A stretch of DNA of 64,000 nt from Belnapia arida (GTDB taxonomy: Bacteria; Pseudomonadota; Alphaproteobacteria; Acetobacterales; Acetobacteraceae), in assembly GCF_016773205.1 (NCBI RefSeq), contig NZ_JAETWB010000011.1:33260-97259 (forward strand). The letters are read 5' to 3'. Both the position numbers and the translations under genes were made by a program. This document shows, piece after piece, positions 17,645 through 26,143 of this stretch; the stretch's first letter is position 1, and every line of letters starts with the position of its first letter. The notes under the pieces are model-generated. The model had not been told where the DNA came from and made no database searches. It worked only from the letters and a program-made list of their open reading frames with translations.

Positions 17645-19663
17645 TCAAGCTGTCGCTGCGCGTGACGTGCTCCGCCACTGCAAGGCCAGCAGCACGGCGC
17701 CCAGCGCCACGCCAATCCAATGCGGCGCCGGCACCGCATCGCCGAAGGCCGCCTCGACCAGCGCCGGGAAGATCATCAGCAGGCCCGCCACGGCGAAGCC
17801 CGCGCGCTCCCACCCCGCCATGGCCCGCCGGGCGAAGCCCTGGCAGGCGGCGGAGAGGGCGGCGAGGCCGGCCGCGGCGAGGAAGATCTGCAGCGCCACG
17901 TCGCCCCAGCCCATGCCCGGCTTGAAGGCGAGCAGCAGGCCGACGCCGTCCGGGTCGGTGACGAAGACGAAGGGCAGGACGAAGGCGGGCAGGGTGTATT
18001 TCCAGGCCTGGAGCGTCGTCCGGTAGGGCCCGGCGCCGGTGATCGCCGCCGCGGCGAAGGGCGAGAGGGCGGTCGGCGGCGAGACCTCGGAGAGCACCGC
18101 GTAGTAGAAGACGAACATGTGGGCCGCGTAGTCCGGCACGCCGAGCTTGATCAGCGCCGGTGCTGCGACCACGGCGCAGATGATGTAGCTGGCCGTCACC
18201 GGCACGGCGAGGCCGACGATCCAGACGATCAGCGCGGTGTAGAGCGCGGTGATGACGAGGTTGCCGCCGGCGGCCTGGATGGCGATCTCGCTGAACTTCA
18301 GCCCGAGCCCGGTCAGGGTGATGACGCCGACGATGATGCCGGCGCAGGCGCAGGTCGCGGCGATGCCGACCGACTGGATGGCGCCGGAAGCCAGGGCCTG
18401 GACCAGCTTGCGGGGCCAGAGCGCGCTGTCCCGCCGGAGGAAGGAGAGCAGCACGGCGACGACCATGGCGTAGAGCACGGAGAGCGTCGGCGAGTAGCCG
18501 AGTACCATGAAGACGACGATCGCCAGCAGCGAGGAGAAGTGGAAGCCGTACTTCTTCGTCAGCGCCCAGGGGCTCTCGACCGAGATGACCTCGCGCTCCG
18601 TGCCGGCCGCGGCGTGCTTCGCGCCGATGCGGCGCTGGTCGAGCTCCACCATGAAGAGGAGCGAGGCGTAGTAGAGCACGGTCGGCACGGCGGCCATGCG
18701 CAGCACCTCGAGATAGCCGATCTTGAGGTATTCGGCGATCAGGAAGGCCGCGGCGCCGAGCACCGGCGGCGAGATGATGGCGCCGAGCCCGCCGGCGGCG
18801 AGCAGCCCGCCCGCATCGTCCGGCCGGTAGCCGACGCGCCGCATCATCGGCCAGGCGACGGTGCCGAGCGTCACGGTGGTGGCGACGCCGGAGCCGGAAG
18901 GCCCGCCGAGCAGGAAGGAGGAGAGCACCACCGTCCGCCCCGCCGAGGTCGCCTTGCCGCCCGTCGCGGAGAAGGAGAAGTCGACGAAGAACTTGCCCGC
19001 GCCGCTGAGCTGGAGGATGGCGCCATAGATGGTGAAGAGGATGATGAGGCTGGCCGAGACATCGACCGCCGTGCCGAAGATGCCGTCGAGGGTGATGGTG
19101 AGGTGCGGGATCAGTCGGTCGGTCCCGTAGCCCTGGTGGCGCCAGGGCGGCGGCAGCAGGTTGCCGAAGAAGGCGTAGAGCATGAAGAGCCCGGCGACGA
19201 CCGGCATCACCCAGCCGGTGGCACGCCGCGCCACTTCCAGCACCAGGACGACGAGGATCCAACCGATGACGAGATCCATCGGCTCGGGGAAGACGTAGCG
19301 GTCCAGCAGGTCGTCGCCGCCGGCGATGAGGTACCAGGTGACGTAGATCCCGGCGGCGAGCAGCGCCCAGTCCCACGGCATGAAGCGGTGGCGGAAGCGC
19401 CTCGCCACGGGGAAGAGCAGGAAACCGAGCGCCATGGCGAAGCCGACATGGACGAAGCGGAGCGTCGTCGTCGGCACGATGTCCCAGGCGGCCCAGAGGT
19501 GGAAAAGCGCCATCGCCAGCGCCACCCCGGTGCCGACCCAGCCGAGCCAGCCGGAGAAGCGGTTCTGCGCGCCCTCCTCCTCCTCGATCAGCGCCTCGAC
19601 GCGGGCGGCGGTCTGGTCGTCGAGCGCTCCCGGGGCTATTTCGGGCGGAAGGGTGGTGCTCAT
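17645..19663 (-). CDS. TRAP transporter permease, fused 4TM/12TM (TAXI type)
   Basis: This 672-residue polytopic membrane protein joins the small (DctQ-like) and large (DctM-like) TRAP subunits in one chain. The N-terminal ~180 residues hold about four membrane segments (GWVGTGVALAMALFHLWAAW, FAMALGFLLFPVARRF). The rest is the DctM-like domain (GGPSGSGVATTVTLGTVAWP, GGLGAIISPPVLGAAAFLI, YAVLSEVSPPTALSPFAAAA). Such fusions work with a TAXI-type periplasmic binding protein to import organic acids or related solutes using an ion gradient. No TAXI binding-protein gene lies next to it. The gene is convergent with purD. Confidence 0.9.
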   Translation of the reverse strand: MSTTLPPEIAPGALDDQTAARVEALIEEEEGAQNRFSGWLGWVGTGVALAMALFHLWAAWDIVPTTTLRFVHVGFAMALGFLLFPVARRFRHRFMPWDWALLAAGIYVTWYLIAGGDDLLDRYVFPEPMDLVIGWILVVLVLEVARRATGWVMPVVAGLFMLYAFFGNLLPPPWRHQGYGTDRLIPHLTITLDGIFGTAVDVSASLIILFTIYGAILQLSGAGKFFVDFSFSATGGKATSAGRTVVLSSFLLGGPSGSGVATTVTLGTVAWPMMRRVGYRPDDAGGLLAAGGLGAIISPPVLGAAAFLIAEYLKIGYLEVLRMAAVPTVLYYASLLFMVELDQRRIGAKHAAAGTEREVISVESPWALTKKYGFHFSSLLAIVVFMVLGYSPTLSVLYAMVVAVLLSFLRRDSALWPRKLVQALASGAIQSVGIAATCACAGIIVGVITLTGLGLKFSEIAIQAAGGNLVITALYTALIVWIVGLAVPVTASYIICAVVAAPALIKLGVPDYAAHMFVFYYAVLSEVSPPTALSPFAAAAITGAGPYRTTLQAWKYTLPAFVLPFVFVTDPDGVGLLLAFKPGMGWGDVALQIFLAAAGLAALSAACQGFARRAMAGWERAGFAVAGLLMIFPALVEAAFGDAVPAPHWIGVALGAVLLALQWRSTSRAATA

Positions 19664-19828
19664 TCTCGGGCGGGCTCCTGCCGGCTAGGGAGAGTTTGCC
19701 CTCCCCCGTTGCGCCTCCATCTACCCGGAGGCGCGTGCTTCGCCCATCCCCTACGGATTTGTCACCAACCGGTGCATGATCGCGACCCGCCGCGGCGCGT
19801 CAGTGCGCGGATAGCAAGGGAAGCCCCC

Positions 19829-20437
19829 ATGGCCCTGACCCCGACCCCGACCCAACCCGGCCCGATGACCCTCACCGGCCGCTTCCCTCTGGTGCGGCTG
19901 ATGGCGCGCGGCTGGTGGATGTTCATGCTGCGCGGCGTCTTGGCCATCCTCTTCGGCCTGCTCGCCTTCATGGTGCCGGGGCTCGGTCTCGCGGTGATCC
20001 TCGGCTGCCTCGCGGCCTGGATGGCGCTGGACGGGGCCGGCACGCTGTACCAGGCGGTGAAGGGGCCGCCGGAGCGGCATGGCGCCTGGTTCTGGGTCGA
20101 CGGCATCCTCTCGCTCGTCGCCGCGGCGGCGCTGCTGCTGGCGCCGGTTGCCTCGGCGATCGGGCTGGTCTTCCTCGTGGCGGCCTGGTCGGTCGTCACC
20201 GGAGTGGTGCGGCTGGTGATGGCCTTCCGCCTCGGCAGCGTGCTGATGGGGTTGTTCGGGGCGATCTCGGTCTTCATCGGTGCCTGGATGATCGCAGCGC
20301 CGGGCGCGGGGCTGCTGGCGCTGATCTGGCTGGTCGCCATCCAGGCGGTGGCGACCGGGGCGGTGCTGCTCGGCCTCGGCTGGCGGCTGCGGCGCGTCGC
20401 GCATGACCCGCATGGGCCGGCGATGGGCCGCGGCTAG
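19829..20437 (+). CDS. HdeD/DUF308 family membrane protein
   Basis: This 202-residue protein contains about six hydrophobic helices arranged as DUF308 repeats (MLRGVLAILFGLLAFMVPG, WVDGILSLVAAAALLLAPV, GLFGAISVFIGAWMIAAPG). E. coli HdeD, the founding member, takes part in acid resistance at high density; the biochemical role is unknown. The start at 19829 has AAGGGAAG upstream. A long open frame extends far upstream on this strand, but that part is antisense to the TRAP gene. The stop overlaps the convergent HNH gene by four bases. Confidence 0.85.
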   Translation: MALTPTPTQPGPMTLTGRFPLVRLMARGWWMFMLRGVLAILFGLLAFMVPGLGLAVILGCLAAWMALDGAGTLYQAVKGPPERHGAWFWVDGILSLVAAAALLLAPVASAIGLVFLVAAWSVVTGVVRLVMAFRLGSVLMGLFGAISVFIGAWMIAAPGAGLLALIWLVAIQAVATGAVLLGLGWRLRRVAHDPHGPAMGRG

Positions 20438-20991
20438 GCTTCGAGGCTCGCATCCCAGTAGAGGAAGTCCTGCCAGGTCCGGTGCAGCTTCTCGCGCGGC
20501 GCCTGGCGCTTGGCCGCCTCGTCGATCTGGTGCGGCGTCGGCTCGATCGGCGTGCAAAGCAGGCGGAGGCCGCTCTCCCGCAGCGAGCGGCTGCCCTTGA
20601 ACAGGTTGTCCCGCTGGCAGCAGGTGACGACATTCGTCCAGGAGGAGACGCCGCCTTTGCTGCGCGGCACCACATGGTCGAAGGTCAGCTCCTTCGCCGG
20701 CAGGGTCTCGCCGCAATACTGGCAGCTGAACCGGTCGCGCAGGAATACATGATAGCGGGTGAAGGCAACCTTGCGCCGCTTGTGGAAGCGCTTCAGCGCG
20801 ACGACCGAGGGGATGGCGAAGGATTGGCTCGCCGAATGCGCCTCGACCTCGTAGTCGACGATGCGGTTCACCCGGTCCTGCAGCACGGCGACCAGCGCAT
20901 CCTGCCAGGACCAGACGGAAAGAGGACCCCAGCTGAGCGGCTGCATGTCCGCATTCAGCACCAGGGTCTGGAGATTCGACACATGGGTCAT
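20434..20991 (-). CDS. HNH endonuclease family protein
   Basis: This 185-residue protein has a C-terminal HNH zinc-finger nuclease domain. FSCQYCGETLPAKELTFDHV gives the first Cys pair and the catalytic His region, RSKGG follows, then NVVTCCQRDN with the second Cys pair. This single-domain type is widespread on alphaproteobacterial chromosomes beside ordinary genes. Its biological role is not well defined. It is not obviously part of a restriction or mobile-element system here, since no methylase, integrase or terminase gene is nearby. Confidence 0.88.
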   Translation of the reverse strand: MTHVSNLQTLVLNADMQPLSWGPLSVWSWQDALVAVLQDRVNRIVDYEVEAHSASQSFAIPSVVALKRFHKRRKVAFTRYHVFLRDRFSCQYCGETLPAKELTFDHVVPRSKGGVSSWTNVVTCCQRDNLFKGSRSLRESGLRLLCTPIEPTPHQIDEAAKRQAPREKLHRTWQDFLYWDASLEA

Positions 20992-21097
20992 CGGGGCCGT
21001 CCTTCCCTGCGGAAGGAGGCCCGGTGGATCAACCCGGTGAGATAGCCATCGCCGTCAGGCAAGCGCCGCTCCCTGTTCGGTGCGGTGCCAACAAGCC

Positions 21098-21127
21098 ATG
21101 GGGCCTGTCACGGCGGAAAGGCCCCAT
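21098..21127 (-). terminator. Hairpin downstream of the esterase gene
   Basis: ATGGGGCCT and AGGCCCCAT form a perfect nine-base-pair stem around a 12-base loop. It lies in the 213-bp gap after the esterase gene on the minus strand and before the HNH gene. The downstream sequence is not T-rich, so termination is only a suggestion. The rest of the gap shows nothing else. Confidence 0.4.
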
Positions 21128-21204
21128 ATTCTGTGGCGCCGCCGATCTACAGGCGCATTCTTGCCAGTCCGGTTGCCGCGGCGCAACAGGCTGGCGACTT
21201 TCTT

Positions 21205-21864
21205 TCATCCCGCTGTCATGCCGAAGGCCCGGGCAAGGGTGCGGGCGCCGGCCTCGATCCCGGCCGGGTCGATGGCATGGGGCAGGGTTGGACGATAGAG
21301 CGCCTCGACCGGAACGCCGGCCGCACGCAGCGCAGCCTCCGCCATGCGGCTGGCGGCAACGGGGACGATGTCGTCCACCTCGCCATGGACCAGCAGCACC
21401 GGCGGTTTCCCGGCAAGTTCGGCCGCCAGCACGTCCAGGCCGAGCAGCGCACCGGAATAGGCGAGGATGCAGGCCGGTGTGGGGCGCCGGCGGAGGCCGA
21501 GCTGAAGCGCTATCATCGCTCCCTGGCTGAAGCCGGCCAGCGCCAGCGCCTCGGGCGGCAGGGCGAATCGGGCAAGCTCCGCCTCGATCAGCGTGCCGAG
21601 AGCAGTGGCCGCCTGGGCCGCACCGACGGCCATTACGGCTGGGGTGCGGTCCTGGAGGCTGAACCATTGGCGGCCGTAGGGGGCCATGTCACAGGCATGC
21701 GGGGCGTCGGGGGCGATGAAGGCGGCCTCAGGTAGCGCCTTTGCCCAGTCGGGGGCGAGTTGGATCAGATCCTGCCCATCGGCGCCGAGGCCGTGCAACA
21801 CCACCACCAGCTGCCGCGCCCGGCCCGGCTGGGCGCCGAATCGAGGTCCGTCGAGGCCTGCCAT
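21205..21864 (-). CDS. Phospholipase/carboxylesterase family hydrolase
   Basis: This 219-residue alpha/beta-hydrolase belongs to the Abhydrolase_2 family. It shows LVVVLHGLGADGQDL, the nucleophile elbow GFSQGAM (Ser near residue 114), the acid in HGEVDDIVP and the catalytic His in LPHAID. It has no signal peptide and should be cytoplasmic. Family members hydrolyse short acyl esters or lysophospholipids. It is divergent from gluQ across a 44-bp gap, which probably contains both promoters. Confidence 0.9.
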   Translation of the reverse strand: MAGLDGPRFGAQPGRARQLVVVLHGLGADGQDLIQLAPDWAKALPEAAFIAPDAPHACDMAPYGRQWFSLQDRTPAVMAVGAAQAATALGTLIEAELARFALPPEALALAGFSQGAMIALQLGLRRRPTPACILAYSGALLGLDVLAAELAGKPPVLLVHGEVDDIVPVAASRMAEAALRAAGVPVEALYRPTLPHAIDPAGIEAGARTLARAFGMTAG

Positions 21865-21908
21865 CGCCGCTTGCTCCTCTGCCGCCCGACCCGCTACCCC
21901 GGCAAGCC

Positions 21909-22757
21909 ATGGCTGTCATCACCCGCTTCGCACCGAGCCCGACCGGCCTGCTGCATCTCGGCCATGCCCATGCCGCACTCACGGCCTGGAGCGCAGCGCG
22001 CCGGGCCGGCGGGCGGTTCCTGCTCAGGATCGAGGATATCGACGGCACGCGCTGCCGGCCGGAATTCACGGCGGCGATCCTCGAGGACCTAGCCTGGCTC
22101 GGCCTCGACTGGGAGGGGGAGGTGCGGGTGCAGTCGCGGCACATGACGGAGTACCGGACGGCGCTCGATCGGTTGGCGACGTTCGGGCTGCTCTATCCCT
22201 GCTTCTGCACGCGGGCGGAGATCGCGCGCGAGGTGGCGGCCGCCGGCGCGGCGCCGCAGGGGCCGGACGGGCCACTCTACCCGGGAACCTGCCGGCACCT
22301 CGCCCCCACGGCGCGCGGGGCGCGGATCGCGGCTGGCGAGCCCCATGCCCTCCGGCTCGACATGGCGGCGGCCCTCGCCCTCGCCCCGGCCGGCCTGTCC
22401 TTCGAGGAGGCGGGGGAGGGGCGGGTACGCTGCGACCCGACGCAATTCGGCGATGCGGTGCTGGCACGAAAGGAGGTGCCGGCCAGCTACCATCTCTGCG
22501 TGACCCATGACGACGCGCTTCAGGACGTGACGCTTGTCACCCGCGGCTTGGACCTGAAGCCGGCGACGCATCTGCACCGCCTGCTCCAGGTGCTGCTGGG
22601 ATGGCCGGAGCCGCGTTATGCCCATCACCGGCTGCTGACCGATGCGGCGGGGCGGCGCCTCGCCAAGCGCGATGGGGCGCCGAGCCTCCGTGCCCTGCGG
22701 GAGGCCGGCCGCAGTCCGGCCGAGGTACGTGCCCTGGCCGGATTCGCCGACGCATGA
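21909..22757 (+). CDS. gluQ: Glutamyl-Q tRNA(Asp) synthetase
   Basis: This 282-residue protein is a truncated class I glutamyl-tRNA synthetase without the anticodon-binding domain. That identifies it as GluQRS, which attaches glutamate to queuosine in tRNA(Asp). It carries [19 protein letters not shown] with the HIGH-type signature (HLGH), [10 protein letters not shown], the zinc-site cysteines in [11 protein letters not shown] and YPGTC, and a KMSKS-like KRDGAPSLR. It is followed after four bases by coaA. Confidence 0.93.
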   Translation: MAVITRFAPSPTGLLHLGHAHAALTAWSAARRAGGRFLLRIEDIDGTRCRPEFTAAILEDLAWLGLDWEGEVRVQSRHMTEYRTALDRLATFGLLYPCFCTRAEIAREVAAAGAAPQGPDGPLYPGTCRHLAPTARGARIAAGEPHALRLDMAAALALAPAGLSFEEAGEGRVRCDPTQFGDAVLARKEVPASYHLCVTHDDALQDVTLVTRGLDLKPATHLHRLLQVLLGWPEPRYAHHRLLTDAAGRRLAKRDGAPSLRALREAGRSPAEVRALAGFADA

Positions 22758-22761
22758 CACG

Positions 22762-23724
22762 ATGGCCCCCATGGACGCCGTGCCGCCGCCCGAGGACCCG
22801 CCCCTTGCCGAACCCGCCTACCGGGTCTTCGACCGCGCTGCCTGGGCGGCGCTCCGGGCCAGCACGCCGCTCTCCCTGACGCGAGCCGATATCGCCGCGC
22901 TCAAGGGCCTCAACGAGACCGTCTCGCTGGCCGATGTGCAGGAGATCTACCTGCCGCTCTCCCGCCTGCTGAACCTCCAGGTCCGGGCAGCGCGGCGGCT
23001 GGCCATGGCGCAGGATGCCTTCCTCGGTCACCAGGCGGCGCCGCCGCCCTATGTCATCGGCATCGCCGGCAGCGTGGCGGTGGGAAAGAGCACGCTCGCC
23101 CGCGTGCTGCGCGCCATCCTCGCCCGCTGGCCGGACCATCCCCGCGTCGAGCTGGTGACGACGGACGGTTTCCTCCACCCGACCAAGGTGCTGGAGGAGC
23201 GGGGGCTGATGCGGCGCAAGGGCTTCCCCGAGAGCTACGACCTGAAGCGCATGCTCGGCTTCCTCAACGCATTGAAGGCGGGGCAGCCGGAGGTGGCGGC
23301 GCCGGTCTACTCGCACCTGAAATACGACATCATCCCCGGCGAGATGCAGGTGCTGCGCCGGCCGGACATCGTCATCTTCGAAGGGCTGAACGTCCTCCAG
23401 CACGCCGCGGGGGCGCCGGTCGTCGCCTCGGACTATTTCGACTTCTCGGTCTATCTGGACGCCGCCATCGGCGAGATCGAGGCCTGGTACATCGAGCGCT
23501 TCCTCCTGCTGCAGAAGATCGCCTTCCCCAACCCCGACAGCTACTTCCACCACTACCGAGACCTGCCGCTCGACGAGGCGAAGGAGGTGGCGCGGGGCAT
23601 CTGGCGCAGCATCAACCTGCCGAACCTTCAGCAGAACATCCAGCCGACCCGGCACCGTGCGCGGCTCGTGCTGCGCAAGGGACACGACCATTCGATCGAG
23701 CAGGTCTGGCTGAGGCGGATGTAG
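22762..23724 (+). CDS. coaA: Type I pantothenate kinase
   Basis: The enzyme phosphorylates pantothenate, the first step from vitamin B5 to coenzyme A. The 320-residue protein has the P-loop [17 protein letters not shown] near residue 105, followed by [16 protein letters not shown] and the [14 protein letters not shown] substrate-site block typical of prokaryotic type I PanK. The start could be the ATG at 22762 or the one three codons later. It follows gluQ closely. A panC gene lies 2.3 kb downstream, on the other strand. Confidence 0.95.
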   Translation: MAPMDAVPPPEDPPLAEPAYRVFDRAAWAALRASTPLSLTRADIAALKGLNETVSLADVQEIYLPLSRLLNLQVRAARRLAMAQDAFLGHQAAPPPYVIGIAGSVAVGKSTLARVLRAILARWPDHPRVELVTTDGFLHPTKVLEERGLMRRKGFPESYDLKRMLGFLNALKAGQPEVAAPVYSHLKYDIIPGEMQVLRRPDIVIFEGLNVLQHAAGAPVVASDYFDFSVYLDAAIGEIEAWYIERFLLLQKIAFPNPDSYFHHYRDLPLDEAKEVARGIWRSINLPNLQQNIQPTRHRARLVLRKGHDHSIEQVWLRRM

Positions 23725-23837
23725 CCGCGCGATCCGCCTGCCATGCCTCGTTCCGCCTGCCATGCAGGCACCCTTCCGGTTGCCACGCGTTGTGGACGGA
23801 AGCCGCCAGCCAGGACGGCAGCGGCAAGACCGGGACA

Positions 23838-24584
23838 ATGATGATGGCAACGACTGATATCGAGACCGACGTGCCCTTCCATGAAAGCTTCGACGTTCGC
23901 CATGGGGCACTGACGGACAACTGGGGCGCCGACTATTCCGTCCCCGGCCAGGTGACGCTCACCGGCAATGCCGGGATGATGGAGCCGGCCGAAGCCATCA
24001 CCTCGGGCCACGGCTACGGCACCTACACGGTGACAGCGAAATTCGATGGCAACATGCCCGGGTCCGCCATCATCCTCTGGCCTGGCGACAACAACTGGCC
24101 TGGACAGGAGATCAACCTCGCCGAGGTCGCCAATGATGGAAGCGGGCGGCAATACGCCACGCTGCACTGGAACAACAATGGCGAGGACGCCATCCGCGTG
24201 CACTTCCATGAGGGCGTCAAGGGCGGCGTGTTCCACACTTACCAGCTCGTCTGGGAGCCGGGGCAGCTGACCTGGCTGATCGATGGCCAAGTGACCGCGA
24301 TCGATCGCGAGTACGTCCCGCGCGACTACGACCATGGCGGGATGAACAACGTCATCGGCGTGCTCAACAACAGCCCGGACACGACTCTGACGGTGACGGA
24401 TGTGGATTACGTGCCGCTCGGCGGCACGCCGCCCGCCGCCGCGCCGGTGCCAGAAGTCCCGGTAGCGGAAGTCCCGGTGGCGGGGCCGGCCCCGGCGCCC
24501 GTCGCAGAGGAGCCGATCGACTGGTACGCCCTCGCGGCCCGGGCGACGGCCAATTACGAGGCAACCGGCTACTGGTTCTACTGA
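23838..24584 (+). CDS. GH16-like beta-jelly-roll protein with altered catalytic motif
   Basis: This 248-residue protein has a glycoside hydrolase family 16-like domain in residues ~12-200: GYGTYTVTAKFDG, the tryptophan-rich AIILWPGDNNWPGQ, and HTYQLVWEPGQLTWLIDGQV. The catalytic motif, normally E-x-D-x(1,2)-E, reads EINLAE (residues 91-96), so both glutamates are kept but the central Asp is Asn. A Pro/Ala/Val-rich tail (repeats of VPEVPVAEVPVA) ends in a short aromatic segment. No signal peptide is seen, although a TTG further upstream could add 16 residues. The family cleaves or transfers beta-glucans or galactans. Activity and export are uncertain. Confidence 0.75.
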   Translation: MMMATTDIETDVPFHESFDVRHGALTDNWGADYSVPGQVTLTGNAGMMEPAEAITSGHGYGTYTVTAKFDGNMPGSAIILWPGDNNWPGQEINLAEVANDGSGRQYATLHWNNNGEDAIRVHFHEGVKGGVFHTYQLVWEPGQLTWLIDGQVTAIDREYVPRDYDHGGMNNVIGVLNNSPDTTLTVTDVDYVPLGGTPPAAAPVPEVPVAEVPVAGPAPAPVAEEPIDWYALAARATANYEATGYWFY

Positions 24585-24591
24585 GCGCACC

Positions 24592-25689
24592 ATGCTGATC
24601 CCGAGCCGGCAGCATGGGCTGATCGATTATGGCGTGGCGGCGATGCTGGGCGGCCTCGCCGCCTCGCGTGCGCTGCCGCCGCCGGTGCGCGGGGTGCTCG
24701 GCGCGGCGGCGGCCTATCACAGCTCCTACTCGGCGGTGACGGACTACGAGATGGGGCTGACGCCCCGTCTCACCATGCGGCAGCATCTGGGGCTCGATGC
24801 CCTGGGCGGGGCGGCGCTGCTCGGCGCCGGGCTCGCCCTGCGGCGCCAGCCAGGCAGCGCGCGGGCGTTGCTCATCGGTCTCGGCCTCGCCGAACTGGCG
24901 GTGGTCGCGTTCAGCGAGGATCGGGCGGCGAGCGGCCCACGCCTCCTCGGCACAGAGGCGCCGCCCGGCTATTCGCCGCTCGATGTGCCGAAGCCGGTGG
25001 CGGAAGGCGTGCATATCGTCGACAGCCTGATGGGGGGCCCGCTCGGCACCGAGCTGCCGGTGCGGATGACGGTGCTGTGCCTGCCGGATGGCAGCCTGTT
25101 GTTGCATTCGCCGACGCGCTTCTCGCCCGCGCTCGGCGAGGCGATCGCCGGGCTTGGCCCGGTGCGGCACTTGGTGGCGCCGAACATCGCGCACTGGACC
25201 TTCCTCGAGGCTTGGCAGGATGCCTTCCCCGAGGCGGTGACCTGGGCGGCGCCCGGACTGCGCCAGCGTGGCCAGGTGCGGCGAAGCCGGGTGCGGCTCG
25301 ACTACGACCTGCATCCGAGCCCACCCGCGGCCTGGGGCGGGGCAATCACCCTCGTTACCGTGCCGGGAGGCTTCGGCTTCCACGAGGTTGCCCTCTTCCA
25401 CGAGCCGAGCCGCACGCTGGTGCTGACGGATCTGGTGTTGAACCTCGAGGCGTCGCGCCTGCCGGCGCTGCTGCGGCCCGTCGCCCGGCTCTTCGGCAGC
25501 CTGGCGCCGGACGGGATGCCGCCGCCCTACCTGCGTGCCATCATCCGCTGGCGCCGCCGTGCCGCGACCCGGGCGGCGGAGCGGCTGCTGGCCCTGGAGC
25601 CGGACCGGGTGATCTTCGCCCATGGCCGCTGGTTCGAGCAGTACGGCACCACCGCGCTGCGGCGCTCGCTGCGCTGGCTGTTCGGCTGA
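24592..25689 (+). CDS. Membrane domain fused to DUF4336 (metallo-beta-lactamase-like) domain
   Basis: This 365-residue protein has two parts. Residues ~1-110 hold several hydrophobic helices (IDYGVAAMLGGLAASRAL, LDALGGAALLGAGLALR, ALLIGLGLAELAVVAFS). Residues ~140-365 match DUF4336, a metallo-hydrolase-like fold (MTVLCLPDGSLLLHSPTRFS, HLVAPNIAHWTFLEAW, ALFHEPSRTLVLTDLVLN). The classical HxHxDH zinc motif is not evident. The function is unknown. It starts seven bases after the GH16-like gene and its stop overlaps the next ATG (TGATG), so the three are probably co-transcribed. Confidence 0.75.
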   Translation: MLIPSRQHGLIDYGVAAMLGGLAASRALPPPVRGVLGAAAAYHSSYSAVTDYEMGLTPRLTMRQHLGLDALGGAALLGAGLALRRQPGSARALLIGLGLAELAVVAFSEDRAASGPRLLGTEAPPGYSPLDVPKPVAEGVHIVDSLMGGPLGTELPVRMTVLCLPDGSLLLHSPTRFSPALGEAIAGLGPVRHLVAPNIAHWTFLEAWQDAFPEAVTWAAPGLRQRGQVRRSRVRLDYDLHPSPPAAWGGAITLVTVPGGFGFHEVALFHEPSRTLVLTDLVLNLEASRLPALLRPVARLFGSLAPDGMPPPYLRAIIRWRRRAATRAAERLLALEPDRVIFAHGRWFEQYGTTALRRSLRWLFG

Positions 25690-26143
25690 TGCACGGCGGG
25701 CGCCTGCTCGCCGCGCTGAACTTTGCGACGGCGCTGAACGGCGTCCTCATCGGCTGGAACGGCACGCATTTCTTCAAACCGCGCTGGCCGGCGCACGCGC
25801 CTTCCCATGATGCGACGACATCAGCCTCGGCTTGCTGCTCGGTGCGCTCGGCCTGAATGCGCTGCGGCAGGGCGATGTGTGCGGAGCGGCGCTCGGCCCG
25901 GTGGTCTTCTTCAGCGTCCAGCTCTCCGCCGTTGCCTACCCCGGGGCGCGGGAGCTGGAGGCCGAGTTTCCGGCGCTGGTGCTGCGGCTCGGGCCGATCC
26001 GGTTGAACGAGGCGCCCATCGCCCTTGCCATGCTCGGCCTCGCTGCGCGGCTATGCTCAGGCCGGCATGTTGTCGAGCAGCCGCACCGCGCCGAGCCGCG
26101 CGGCGGCGATCAACCGGCCCGGCGGTGCCTCGACCTCGCATAG
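25689..26143 (+). pseudogene. Frameshifted small membrane protein
   Basis: Two fragments in different frames look like one small membrane protein. The first starts at the ATG at 25689 (LLAALNFATALNGVLIGWNG). The second resumes at about 25814 (DDISLGLLLGALGLNALRQG, then GPVVFFSVQLSAVAYPGA). One base is missing near 25812: restoring it joins HD to DDISLGLLL. In the second frame the stop is at 26143, 87 bases inside the convergent panC gene, which is unusual and suggests a second lesion or a lost stop near 26056. The family is not recognised. Start-stop overlap with the DUF4336 gene points to translational coupling. Confidence 0.6.

Noticed and set aside
17720-19800. A very long plus-strand frame opposite the TRAP permease
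   Set aside because: Only its last part, from 19829, looks like a protein. The rest is highly charged shadow sequence over a clear membrane-protein gene.
20434-20991. HNH nuclease as part of a phage or restriction system
   Set aside because: Neighbours are ordinary metabolic genes, and no methylase, terminase or integrase is present.
23733-23765. Two copies of TCCGCCTGCCATGC after coaA
   Set aside because: The repeat is only 14 bp, 19 bp apart, with no matching element nearby, so it is probably chance in a high-GC gap.
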